Shown: positions 1 to 11,763 of the stretch, in pieces
How positions within the stretch are numbered: position 1 is the first letter of the stretch
Layout: every line of letters begins with the position of its first letter
Assembly (NCBI GenBank): GCA_030949325.1
Contig: JAUZSQ010000093.1
Coordinates: forward strand, 1-64,000
Origin: Sulfurovum sp.
Lineage (GTDB): Bacteria > Campylobacterota > Campylobacteria > Campylobacterales > Sulfurovaceae
Reading direction: 5' to 3'
DNA: 64,000 nucleotides
Translations under genes and position numbers: made by a program
Notes under the pieces: model-generated
What the model was told of the DNA's origin: nothing
The model's database searches: none
Seen by the model: only the letters and a program-made list of their open reading frames with translations

Positions 1-1
1 A

Positions 2-1534
2 AAACTACCCATAGGCATACAAACCTTTAGTAAAATAAGAAACGATGACTATATCTATATAGATAAAACAAAAGAAGCATTAGAGCTTATAGAAAATTAT
101 ACTTATACTTTTTTATCTCGTCCACGACGATTTGGAAAGTCTCTGTTTTTGGATACGCTTCATAATATTTTTGAGGGTAAGAAAGAGTTATTTAAAGACT
201 TGTATATCTATGACAAGTGGGATTGGGATACGACTTATCCTGTGATAAAGATTTCTTGGGATGGAAATTTACAAACAAGTAGTAAACTTGAAACAGTTGC
301 CTTGCATAGCTTGGAGAAAAATCAAGAGAGATTAGGGATAGAGTGTCAGAAGAATAATAATTTATCTGTATGTTTTGATGAGCTTATTCAAAAGGCTTAC
401 GAAAAATATAATCAAAGAGTAGTCATTCTCATAGATGAATACGATAGACCAATTTTGGATACCATAGATAATATAGAACAATCTAAACTCAACAGAGAGT
501 TTATCAAGGGGATGTATTCTGTGATGAAAGGGGCTGATGCTTATATCAAGTTTGTATTTTTGACAGGTGTGAGTAAGTTTAGCAAGGCTTCTATTTTTTC
601 GGGGCTGAATATGCTTAGCGATATATCACTTGATGAACCTTATGGAAATATATGTGGATATACACATCAAAATATTCAGAATGAATTTAGTGAATTTATA
701 GATGATGTAGATTTAGAAAAACTAAAAGAGTGGTATAACGGTTATAATTTTCTCAAAGACCCTGTTTATAATCCTTTTGATATATTGCAGTTTTTTGCTA
801 AAGGAAACAAGTACAAAAACTATTGGTTTGCTACAGGTACTCCAACATTTCTCATTAAACTCATAGAAAAAAACAACTACTTTTTACCAAGATTATCCAA
901 TCTTATCGTAGGCGAACAAATATTAGAGAGCTTTGATATAGAAAATATTAATCTTGAAGTGATACTTTATCAAGCAGGATATTTGACGATTGATGAGATG
1001 ATTATTGATGAAGATTTGGATATTATAGAGTATAAATTAAAGTTACCAAACAAAGAAGTAAAACAATCATTTAATGATTATATCATACAGACTCTACTCA
1101 AAAAAACAGATTACAATAGAGAGAAAAAGTCTATAATTATTGCATTAAGAAATGCTAATTTAGAAGATTTTAGAGATGCTTTTATAGCGATATTTTCTTC
1201 TATTCCTTATAATAATTATAGTAAAAACAATATTCTTCATTATGAGGGCTTTTATGCTTCTATTGTTTATATCTATCTGCAATCTTTGGGGCTTGATATA
1301 ATAGGCGAAGATGTGACCAATCACGGACGAATTGATTTAACTGTAAAAATAGACCAATATATCTATATTATAGAGTTTAAAGTAGGCAAAGGTGAAGCAC
1401 TTACTCAAATAAAACAAAAAGATTATGCTAGTAAGTATATGAATGAGGGTAAAGATATAATTTTGGTGGGGATTAATTTTGATGAAGAGGTGAGGAATAT
1501 TTCTGGGTTTGAGTGGGAGAGGATAGTATGTTAG
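2..1534 (+). CDS. AAA-ATPase-like protein with C-terminal PD-(D/E)XK nuclease domain (5' partial)
   Basis: Frame 2 is open from the window edge, so the start lies just upstream. The opening residues KLPIGIQTFSKIR and the following YIYIDKT are the usual N-terminus of the AAA-ATPase-like/DUF1703 (PDDEXK_9) family, so few residues are missing. A Walker-A-like RRFGKS lies near residue 40 and a Walker-B-like VVILIDEYDRP follows. The C-terminus has GRIDL and IIEFK, giving the D...ExK core of a PD-(D/E)XK nuclease fold. Such genes are common, often multicopy and poorly characterised; any role in defence or mobile DNA is unproven. The next gene follows after 48 bases and is also nuclease-like. Confidence 0.85.
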   Translation, partial: KLPIGIQTFSKIRNDDYIYIDKTKEALELIENYTYTFLSRPRRFGKSLFLDTLHNIFEGKKELFKDLYIYDKWDWDTTYPVIKISWDGNLQTSSKLETVALHSLEKNQERLGIECQKNNNLSVCFDELIQKAYEKYNQRVVILIDEYDRPILDTIDNIEQSKLNREFIKGMYSVMKGADAYIKFVFLTGVSKFSKASIFSGLNMLSDISLDEPYGNICGYTHQNIQNEFSEFIDDVDLEKLKEWYNGYNFLKDPVYNPFDILQFFAKGNKYKNYWFATGTPTFLIKLIEKNNYFLPRLSNLIVGEQILESFDIENINLEVILYQAGYLTIDEMIIDEDLDIIEYKLKLPNKEVKQSFNDYIIQTLLKKTDYNREKKSIIIALRNANLEDFRDAFIAIFSSIPYNNYSKNNILHYEGFYASIVYIYLQSLGLDIIGEDVTNHGRIDLTVKIDQYIYIIEFKVGKGEALTQIKQKDYASKYMNEGKDIILVGINFDEEVRNISGFEWERIVC

Positions 1535-1582
1535 CAGATATATATCCAAAGATAAAAAATGATTATTGGAATGGAGAATAAT

Positions 1583-2332
1583 ATGAGTGAAGAGTTAGAG
1601 TTAAAATTATTGAAAGAAAATGAAGAGTTAAAAAAAAGATTGGATAAATTAGAGGGTAAAAACTTAGATGGAAAACCAACTTATAGTTTTAGTAAAATAA
1701 GTAAAAATGATTTATATAATTTAGTTGATATTCAAAAAGAGATAGGTAGTGATACGTTTTTGGATTGGTTTAGTAAGCGTATTGAAATATCCAAAGAGTC
1801 AGAAGATTTTTTTCATCAATTAATTTTAGAAAACAAAGATTTGATATATGATTACAATGAAGAAGATTTAAAAGTTAATGTTATTATCCCCATTTTAAAT
1901 AGAGTGAAATTCAAATCTTTTGATCATAAATTTAGAGATTTTTATGAGCTTCAAATTAGGTATGAAACAGAAAAATTTATATTTAATGGCACAACAGACT
2001 TTGTAGTCTCCAAAGGATTGATTAGAAGTAAAAAACCCTATTTTTTTATACAAGAGTTTAAAAAAGGTCAAATCAATGCCTATCCTGAACCACAACTTTT
2101 GGCTGAACTTATAGCAGGAGTTGAACTAAATAAAGAAACCGTAATTAAGGGTGCTTATATCGTAGGGGCTATTTGGAATTTTGTGATTTTAGAAAAATTA
2201 GGCAAAGACAAGTATCAATACTTTGTAAGTGAAAATTTTGACTCTTCTAAGATAGGGGATTTAAAAGGGATTTATCGGAATTTGGTTTTTGTGAAAGAGG
2301 AGATTATAGAGATGATACAAAATGAGAATTGA
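1583..2332 (+). CDS. Hypothetical protein, probable PD-(D/E)XK nuclease fold
   Basis: About 249 residues. An upstream in-frame start exists at 1559, but the ATG at 1583 has GGAG six bases before it and is preferred. The N-terminus (about residues 5-35) is a short charged coiled coil (EELELKLLKENEELKKRL). Mid-protein, TTDFVVS followed about 17 residues later by FFIQEFKKG gives D...(Q)ExK, typical of a PD-(D/E)XK nuclease. This resembles restriction-like or type-I-R-like proteins, but no methylase or specificity gene is nearby. It follows another nuclease-like gene in the same direction and may share its transcript. Function unknown. Confidence 0.6.
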   Translation: MSEELELKLLKENEELKKRLDKLEGKNLDGKPTYSFSKISKNDLYNLVDIQKEIGSDTFLDWFSKRIEISKESEDFFHQLILENKDLIYDYNEEDLKVNVIIPILNRVKFKSFDHKFRDFYELQIRYETEKFIFNGTTDFVVSKGLIRSKKPYFFIQEFKKGQINAYPEPQLLAELIAGVELNKETVIKGAYIVGAIWNFVILEKLGKDKYQYFVSENFDSSKIGDLKGIYRNLVFVKEEIIEMIQNEN

Positions 2333-2348
2333 TTAGAAAGGGCTAAGT

Positions 2349-4129
2349 GTGGATAAATCACTAAAGAAACAAACGATAACATTAGTCATGCTCTTCCTCT
2401 ATCTAGGTACATTTCTTTATGCCCAAAAAGTGATACAGCTTAGTCATGCTATTGTTTTTGTAGGTCAAAAGTATATGGACAAAGGACAATTATCAGAGGC
2501 TTTGGGGGTGAAGAATAAAAGTTTTTATCAGTTTTGGAAAGAAGATGACCCTCGTATTGATGATAAGTTGTTGCCGACATTAGAGGCTTCTTTGAGAAGC
2601 TTTTATCGTTCAGAAGGGTTTTATGATGCCCATTTTACGATTGAGAAAAATACGACTATGGTCAGAGTAGGGATAAAAGAAGATGAACCTATACGGATTG
2701 TTGATGTTGATATTTCTAGTGATTATAATCTTTCGTCTTTGCTTTTGTGGGAAAAAGGGGATATTTTTCGTGCGAGTGATTTTATCAAGACTAAGAGTCA
2801 AATTATTGTAAGTCTTCTCAAAGAGGGGTATTGTTCTTATGATTTGGATACCAAGGCGTATGTGGATTTGGATACACATGAGGTGGCTTTGGTATATCAG
2901 CTTACTAAAGGGGGGGATTTGTACTTTTGGTAAGGTGACGACGTATGGTTTGGAAACGATAGACGAGGATGTAATTAGTGCTTATGTGTATGCATCTGAG
3001 GGTCAGAAATTTAATGCAGAGCTCATTAAAGAAACGTCGAATAAACTCTATAGCCTAGGGTCTTTTGATTCTATTTTGATTGATACAGATAAGAAACTTT
3101 ATAATGTCATTCCTGTAGAGATTACTTTCAAAGAAAGGGAAAAACCCTATCATTTTGAAATAGGAGCAGGATATGATACCTATGTGGGTGCACGTATTCA
3201 TAGTACTATTACCAAGCACAATTTCTTGGGAAATGCACAAAAAATCACTTTGAAAGCAGGATGGTCAGAAAAGGAGCAAGTACTTATCAGCGAGTATTTT
3301 AATCCTCTCTTGCTTCGTTTAGGGGAGAGGAGCGTAGATTTTGGTATCAAAGGGGGGATATTCTAGTTTGGAGTTTGATGGTTTTGGAGAAGATAAAGCC
3401 TTTATCAATGGCTATATAGAATATGAGACGAGTAAAATGAAATTACGTCTAGGTATGGCTACAGAAAATATTGTCATTAGGGCTGTAGATAATTTGAGTG
3501 AGGGTGAAGACTTGACACAGGCAGTTAATGAAGGAACATTTATACTTTTGTATCCTTATGTGGATTTTGTCTATGATGCTAGAGATTCCAAACTCAATCC
3601 TAAAAATGGATATTATGTCAGACTTTATAGTGAATTAGGACTTTCACAAGAAGAAGATGCGAGTGTATACCACAAAACTTTGCTAGAAGGACGCTTTATC
3701 TATACGCTCAATCACTTTACGCTTTCAAGCGTAGCAAAAGTAGGTATTTTGGATGCCAAAGTAGCCCATAGTTTACCCGAATCTAAATACTTCTTCGCAG
3801 GAGGTTCTTATTCTAATCGTGCTTATGGTTACAATGAGTTAGGCGTGATACTCTCACCAACAGAAGATAGTATCAATGGAGCATCATCGCTACTCAATCT
3901 CTCTTTGGAAGTGAATTATCCTGTATGGGATGATATTTATGGGGCAGTGTTTACAGACAACACGATGCTCAATGAAGATGCTTATGATTTTAACGGGGAG
4001 GTACTCTCTACTGTGGGGCTAGGCGTACGCTATATTACGCCTATTGGTCCTTTTAAGTTGGATGTGGGGGTTAATGTTCATGATTATAGGGAGTATGGGA
4101 TTTCTTTTCAGATAGGACAATCATTTTGA
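2349..4129 (+). CDS. tamA: Translocation and assembly module outer-membrane protein TamA (two frameshifts)
   Basis: Omp85-family outer-membrane barrel that works with TamB in outer-membrane assembly and lipid transport. GTG start after AAAGGG, then a signal peptide (about residues 1-25), POTRA-like N-terminal region, and a C-terminal barrel ending in Phe. The Omp85 motif appears as FFAGGSYSNRAYGY, slightly altered from the usual R-G-Y. The frame changes at a G7 run (2910-2916) and at a G6 run (3352-3357); removing one G from each restores about 590 residues. tamB starts inside its stop codon. BamA is the alternative, but the size and the tamB neighbour favour TamA. The two G runs could be phase-variable tracts, though similar errors occur across the window. 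Confidence 0.88.
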
Positions 4130-6968
4130 TAAAACATCTTTTTTCTATACTATTTTTGGGGATTAGAAAGCTATTTTTGTATCTGCTTATATTGGTAGTT
4201 TTTCTAGGGATAATGATTTATTTTATAGCCAATTCTTCTTTGGTACTTCAAAAAGTAGCTGAAGAATTTGCCCCTAGGTATGATATTTCTTATACGCGTA
4301 TCTACGGCAATGCTTTAACTGGGGTCAAAATAGCAGGGATTGAATATAAAGGAGAAGCATTATTAGCCAATCTTGTCTTACGCTGGAATCCTCTTTACCT
4401 TTTGGATAAAGCGTTGCGTATTGATACGCTCAAACTAGAAAATCTCAATATCAATACGCTCAAATCCTTGCTAGACACTTTTTCTAGCAGTGCCTCTACG
4501 AACAGTCCTACTATACAAAGTAAGAGTACTTTGGACTTTGTTGTGTCTGTAGAAAGCTTGGCGATAGATATTGAGCCTTTTGTAGAACAAAATATTACGT
4601 TTAGGTATATGGCATTGGGATTAGAAGATATTAGCTATGATAATGCTACTCAAAATGTAGATATTACTCAGGTACTTTTATCAGTAGAAAGTAATCTAGC
4701 CAAAGTAAATTATAAGGCTCAGATGCTCAGTAATACGCTAAAAGGGCAGGTCGTTATCGTACCTTTTGAGGGATTATTTCAGCAATACTTAGAAGCTATT
4801 TCACCTAAAGCCATTAAGGAAATTCGCTTAGACCTCAATCTCTCTAAGGAGCAAGTCCGTATAGGCTTAGATACACAAATACTACAACTTTTAGAAGCAA
4901 AAAAAGATGCTTTTAATGTGGATATAGCTTCTTTACGTCTGCTGTGTGTGTATGATATCAATAGTTCTGTACTCAAAGCAGATATACAGGCGATAGTTGA
5001 TACCCCTTATGCCAAAGATATTTTGGTCGAAAATCATCTCACTTTTGATGGGAATCTTTCTTATAGAGGTACGATACTGCTCAAAGAAATACTTGCAATA
5101 GAACCCCCATGGCGTACACCTCTTCGTAATCTTAGGCTAGTCTATAGAGGGAATGCACAACATATTACAAGTACGATAGAAGCACAAAATCTATCAGGTC
5201 ATTTTATCCTTAAAGAGTTTAAGCAAGGTGTGTTGAGCGTGAAGACTAGCAAGGAGATAATCTTAGAAGACTATCTTACTTTACCTAGTGAACTTAATCA
5301 AACTAGGGGAACAATAGAGATAACAGTACCTATCGTTTTGGAAGCCCATGGCAAAAAGACAGCAGAGGTAGGCATACGTTCAAATGTAGTGAATATCGAT
5401 GCCAATCTAAGCTATGATACAAATATCACACTCTTAGCAGAGATAATTATCCCTCAAAAGTCTCTGCTTAAATCCTATAGTGATGAAGTAAAATGGGAGA
5501 AGATAAGCCCTTTATTCTTAGATGTCACATTAGAAGATAAGACTATCCATAACACAATTAGAGTAGGAGCATTAGGTATAGTATCGGAGTATGATATGAA
5601 TAGTTCTGTGCTTAGTTCTAAAATGAAACTTCAAGATTTGGAAGTGTTACTTTCTGGTAAGCCTACAGAAGAGCTACGCTTAGAGACTCAAATAGTAGAT
5701 ATGTCGGAGGTCAAAAAAAGTATAGAAGCTCTATATGAGGTCAAAGATATGCCTAAGCTACTAGGAGACATATCTATATCTCTCACCCTTTCACAGATGA
5801 AAGCATTAGAGTTGAATTGTACTTCTAGCTATCTTGGCTATGGTACTACAGCTGAAGATATGCAAGAGATAAAAAATATAAATTTGAGACTCTCAGCCAA
5901 TAATGAGACAGTCATAGTAGAGCAATATGAGCTAGAGTATCAAAATCAAAAGATATTTTCTAACAAGCCTTCTACGCTAGGATTTAGCGATAATACTGTG
6001 CGTATCAAGCCTTTTTGGATTAATGATAGTTTGAAGATAGAAGGCAATTATAGTATAGAAGCTAAAGCAGGGGTATTTAGTGCAAAGAGTGAGCGTTTTG
6101 ATGTTACTCATCCAATCATAGAGTTACAGAGTCGTATTGATATTGAAGCGAGTATTAAAGGTAAGCAAACAGATATTAAAGGTAAGATAACGCTATTGGG
6201 TGGGGATATTCATTATGATATGTCACAAAAGAGTTTCGCCAGTGATAGTGATATCGTGATACTTCAAGAGATAAAAGTAGAAGATTCTACAGAGTTTATG
6301 GATAATCTCAATATAGATATACAAGTAGATACGCAAAAACCTTTACGGTATTATCAAGGGAATATTCATCTTGAAAGTAGCATAGAGCTAGGTATTTATA
6401 AAGCAAGTCTCTCAGAGATTATTCTTTTGGGTTCGGTAGAAGTACCCAAGGGAGGGACTTATGTTTTTCAGGACAAGACATTTGTCTTTGCCAGAGCTTT
6501 GTATATTTTACGGGCAATATGAATAACCCATTACTAGAACTCAGTATCAAATATCAATCACTCAATCATCTCATCACTATCTTTATTACAGGTTCAGCAA
6601 ACAATCCCAATATACAGTTTAGTTCTAAGCCATCTTTGACCAAAGAAGAGATATTATCTATCATACTCTTTGATTCAGACATAGGAGCAGGTAGTAATTC
6701 TGCTGAAGATATGATGCGTATGATGGGTGGAGCGATGGCAAAATCAGCACTCTCCAATCTAGGTATCAAGATTGATAGTTTGGTATTTGGTAAAAATAAT
6801 AGTATCGAAATAGGAAAAAAGTTGACAAATAAAATGACGATAATCTATATTAATGACATTGTCTCAGAAGTAAAGCTCAAATATGACCATGGAAAGCATA
6901 CCCAAAGTATATTGGGTGCTAGTGAAGAGTCCGAGTCTTATGATATTATGTATAAAAGAGATTTTTAA
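4126..6968 (+). CDS. tamB: Translocation and assembly module inner-membrane protein TamB (frameshift)
   Basis: Large DUF490/TamB-type protein anchored in the inner membrane and spanning the periplasm, partner of TamA. The TTG start overlaps the tamA TGA, indicating translational coupling. An N-terminal membrane segment lies at about residues 12-32, followed by long beta-rich sequence. The conserved C-terminal DUF490 block (KGGTYVFQDKTFVF, then YFTGNMNNPLLEL, then PNIQFSSKPSLTKEEIL) is split by a frameshift near 6490-6505. Corrected length is about 948 residues. Confidence 0.9.
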
Positions 6969-6970
6969 CG

Positions 6971-7825
6971 ATGTTTTATGATACTATTAAGCCTATGATA
7001 CTTGTAGGTATACTAGGGATATATACGACTATATCAGTAGAAGCTTCTTTTCTGGATGAGGTACTATCTGTAGTCACAGGAGAGGTTAGGGCTACAGAAA
7101 AAGTAAAACATAAAAAAAATGATTATCATAGAAGAGCTATTAAACAATCTCCTTTACCCCCTATAAGTGACGAAATGAAAATTCAAAAGTCTTTATATCA
7201 CTTGGGACTGTATCGTGCGAAGATGGATGGGAAAGTAGCCGTATATACCTATGAAAAAGGGGTATCTGCACATTTTTATACAGGGAAGATAGATGGTGAT
7301 TTAGACTCTACTCAGATGAAAATAGCGATTAGAAATATGTATCTTATCTATGCTATGGATAGTGATAATGTAGATGAAAATGTCTTAGGTGTACAGAGTA
7401 AATATTTTTTGCTAAGTTTAGGCAGATTATATTATTTTGATGAATTACTCAACAAGCCAAGTAAGAAAAAACAAGAACGTATACAAAAAATTCAAATAGC
7501 ACTGAGCATACAAGGATTTTATAGAGGTAAATTAGATGGAACAAGAGGAAAAGTCACACGCAAAGCTGTAAGAAGATACAAGAAAAGCAAAGAGCTTTCT
7601 CGAAGATACCGTTTAACGATACCAGAAGCGAAAGCGTTGATAGATGCGTCTATCTTACTCAATACATCAGCACTTGAAGCACTTCTTTCGACTTTAGAAA
7701 AGGTCTCTATTCCAGAGCAAGAAAGCTATAGCCCTCTGCCCCAAATAATGCAACCTTCTTTACGCAAAGAGACATCAAGTATAATGAAGCCAAAAACAAC
7801 TTTTGGATATAATCCCCTACTTTAA
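6971..7825 (+). CDS. Secreted protein with peptidoglycan-binding-like repeats
   Basis: 284 residues, starting two bases after the tamB stop. N-terminal hydrophobic stretch (about residues 8-24) looks like a signal peptide or anchor. Two segments resemble peptidoglycan_binding_1 helices: IQKSLYHLGLYRAKMDGK near residue 75 and IQIALSIQGFYRGKLDG near residue 178. Both follow the pattern of a helix, G-x-Y, then a short K-x-DG turn. No catalytic domain is visible. The context with tamAB suggests an envelope role, probably cell-wall association; the precise function is unknown. Confidence 0.6.
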   Translation: MFYDTIKPMILVGILGIYTTISVEASFLDEVLSVVTGEVRATEKVKHKKNDYHRRAIKQSPLPPISDEMKIQKSLYHLGLYRAKMDGKVAVYTYEKGVSAHFYTGKIDGDLDSTQMKIAIRNMYLIYAMDSDNVDENVLGVQSKYFLLSLGRLYYFDELLNKPSKKKQERIQKIQIALSIQGFYRGKLDGTRGKVTRKAVRRYKKSKELSRRYRLTIPEAKALIDASILLNTSALEALLSTLEKVSIPEQESYSPLPQIMQPSLRKETSSIMKPKTTFGYNPLL

Positions 7826-7849
7826 TAATTTTTGATGTAGGGAAAGACT

Positions 7850-9193
7850 GTGATAACACTAAAAGAAGCATTAACAAAATCGAACGAAGAGATAGCGATA
7901 TTTAAAGACGAACTGGAAAAGAAGGCAAAAGACTCAGCACTGAATGCTTATGTAGGGTTTGAGAGTTCAGGTGAGGGTGTACCTATCCTTATCAAGGACA
8001 ATATTCAAGTCAAAGCGTGGTCAGTGACCTCTGGGTCCAAAATCTTACAAGGGTATATCGCACCTTATGAAGCCACGGTGATTACGAAGCTAAAATCCAA
8101 AGGTATGATGGCATTTGGTCGAGCGAATATGGATGAATTTGCCATGGGTTCAACGACTGAGAGCTCTTATTATGGAGCGACACTTAATCCTCATGGGACC
8201 AATCGTGTACCAGGAGGCAGTTCTGGTGGTTCGGCTGCTGCTGTTGCAGGGGGTATTGCTATTGCTGCTTTGGGTTCAGATACGGGGGGTTCTATTCGTC
8301 AACCTGCTGCGTATTGTGGTGTGGTGGGCATGAAGCCTACTTATGGGCGTGTCTCACGTTTTGGTTTGGGTGCGTATGCTTCGAGTCTTGACCAAATTGG
8401 ACCTATTGGACAAAATGTAGAAGATACGGCTATCTTGTATGATGCTATTACAGGGCATGATGAGAAAGATTCTACTTCAGCAGATTTTGAGAGTGAAGAT
8501 ATTGCCAATCATCTGAATACTGATGTGAAGCTTACCATTGCTGTAGTAGATTCGTATGTGGAATCAGCCGATGAAGATATACAAAAAGCCTTTGCTTATA
8601 CCGTAGCTAAACTATCAGAAGCAGGGCATACCATCGTGCATAAAGAACTCTCCAATACCAAGTATGATATTGCAAGTTATTATGTTTTGGCAACGGCAGA
8701 AGCGGCTACGAATTTGGCTAGATATGATGGGGTACGTTATGGAAATAGAGCCAAATCTAGCAATACAGAAGAGCTTTATTATCATACGCGTAGCGAAGGT
8801 TTTGGGGAAGAAGTCAAACGACGTATTATGTTAGGAAACTTTGTACTCTCTTCAGGGTACTATGATGCCTATTATGTCAAAGCACAAAAAGTCAGACATC
8901 TTATTCGTGATGAATTTAATGCCATTTTTGAAGAGGCAGACTTAATCCTCTCTCCTGTCACCCCCAGCGTAGCACCCAAAATAGGGGCTAGTAAGAGTGC
9001 TTTAGAGATGTATAAGTCAGATATGTACACCATTGGAGTCAATTTAGCAGGATTACCTGCTATTTCTATACCTGTAGCCAAAAATGAGGAAGGTATGCCT
9101 GTGGGCTTACAATTGATAGCCAAAGCTTTTGATGAAAAAACCCTCTTTGATGGTGCATCAAGTGTAGAAAAAGTAGTTGGTTATACGAAGTAA
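7850..9193 (+). CDS. gatA: Asp-tRNA(Asn)/Glu-tRNA(Gln) amidotransferase subunit A
   Basis: Amidase-signature subunit of GatCAB, which releases ammonia from glutamine to convert Glu-tRNA(Gln) or Asp-tRNA(Asn) to the amide form. GTG start. The Lys-cisSer-Ser triad is visible as K49 (PILIKDN), S124 (PGGSSGGSA) and S148 (GSDTGGSIR), with the expected 24-residue spacing between the serines. 447 residues, intact, usual length. Followed by guaB after 20 bases with an AAGAAGGA ribosome site, so the two probably form one operon. gatB and gatC are not in the window. Confidence 0.97.
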   Translation: MITLKEALTKSNEEIAIFKDELEKKAKDSALNAYVGFESSGEGVPILIKDNIQVKAWSVTSGSKILQGYIAPYEATVITKLKSKGMMAFGRANMDEFAMGSTTESSYYGATLNPHGTNRVPGGSSGGSAAAVAGGIAIAALGSDTGGSIRQPAAYCGVVGMKPTYGRVSRFGLGAYASSLDQIGPIGQNVEDTAILYDAITGHDEKDSTSADFESEDIANHLNTDVKLTIAVVDSYVESADEDIQKAFAYTVAKLSEAGHTIVHKELSNTKYDIASYYVLATAEAATNLARYDGVRYGNRAKSSNTEELYYHTRSEGFGEEVKRRIMLGNFVLSSGYYDAYYVKAQKVRHLIRDEFNAIFEEADLILSPVTPSVAPKIGASKSALEMYKSDMYTIGVNLAGLPAISIPVAKNEEGMPVGLQLIAKAFDEKTLFDGASSVEKVVGYTK

Positions 9194-9213
9194 ACAAAAG
9201 AAGAAGGATTTAT

Positions 9214-10662
<1,449 letters not shown>

Positions 10663-10684
10663 TGAGTGCAAATAGCCCTTTTAT

Positions 10685-10716
10685 AGTCAGTCTGTTGACT
10701 TTTTATTTATTTTTTT
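10685..10716 (+). terminator. Probable intrinsic terminator after guaB
   Basis: AGTCA (10685-10689) pairs with TGACT (10696-10700) across a short loop, followed by a T-rich run to 10716. The stem is only 5 bp, so strength is uncertain, but it sits between the guaB stop and the next gene. Confidence 0.5.
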
Positions 10717-10753
10717 AAAGTATGATGTTCTTGATGAACTAAAAAGGTACAAA

Positions 10754-11686
10754 ATGAATGATAAAACGTTAATGACTATAAGCAGTATTAGAGGAATCAA
10801 GCAATATACGCTTCCTAAATATCTTAAATCAATGCTAGTGTCTTTTTTGCTTATTATAACGATGCTACTTGTAGGTATGTTTTATTATATTAAGCACTTA
10901 AGTACAGCAGTAGAGGGATTAACACAGTACAATACAGTCTTAACGAAAAAGATGAATGACAACAAATATATCAGTGAAGCGTTGGCAGAAAACTTAAAAG
11001 ACTTAGAAGAGATTAACAGTAAGAAGTTGCTATTAGAACGAAGATTAACCAAAAAAAATCGAACAACTACTCTTAGAAAAAACCACGATTCAAACTTCAC
11101 AACAATTTACCCTTGATATCAAAAATGCAAGAGAGACCCGTTTGGTAGAGTTGACCAATGAAATTTCTGATATTGAAAAATCCCTCAAAAAAGAGATACA
11201 ACTCAAGCATAAACTACAAGATAAACTTTCCTTAAAAATAAAGAGAGAAAGAGAAAAAACCAAAAAAGAGAAAGCCCAAAAGAAGCGAATTAGCCAACAA
11301 AAAATCACAAGAGAAAAACGTTTAGAAACAATAGCCAAAGCCAAATTAGGCAAACGCTATGTATGGGGTGCTGTGGGACCTCGGACATTTGATTGCTCAG
11401 GGTTTACTTCCTATTCTTATAAAAAGATGGGTATTGCTATTCCTCGTACTTCGATTAGACAAGCTGAATACGGAGAATATATCAAAAGAGACAGTCTGTC
11501 AGCAGGAGACCTTATCTTTTTTTTGATACTTCAACGCCAAGAAAAGGTTTTGTGAATCATGTAGGGATTTATTTGGGCAATAATAAATTTATCCATGCTT
11601 CTTCTGCGAAAAAGAAAATTGTGATTACGAGTCTTAAAGAACCTTTTTATAGTAATCGCTATAAATGGGCAAGACGATTGATGTAA
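10754..11686 (+). CDS. NlpC/P60 peptidoglycan endopeptidase with coiled-coil stalk (two frameshifts)
   Basis: Membrane-anchored cell-wall hydrolase. One transmembrane segment (about residues 28-50), then a long charged coiled coil, then a C-terminal NlpC/P60 domain with GKRYVWGAVG, the catalytic Cys in FDCSGF, His in VNHVGIYLG, and FIHASS. Frame changes lie near 11055 (A8 run) and near 11520 (T7 run); reading on gives RYKWARRLM and the TAA at 11684-11686. Corrected length about 310 residues. The C-terminal domain is closely similar to that of the LysM protein at 41599-43359. Start ATG follows AAAAAGG. Confidence 0.88.
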
Positions 11687-11692
11687 GAAGTC

Positions 11693-11724
11693 CATATTTG
11701 AATACGCTTAAAAGTCCAAATATG
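11693..11724. repeat. Inverted repeat upstream of metX
   Basis: CATATTTG (11693-11700) and CAAATATG (11717-11724) form a perfect 8-bp inverted repeat, each arm preceded or followed by GTCC-type sequence. It lies about 40 bases before the metX ATG, next to an AT-rich candidate -10 (TAAAAT). It could be an operator or a weak terminator for the preceding gene; there is no T run after it. Confidence 0.4.
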
Positions 11725-11763
11725 ATAAAATACTATTATTAAATTTAAATCTAAAAGCCGTTT

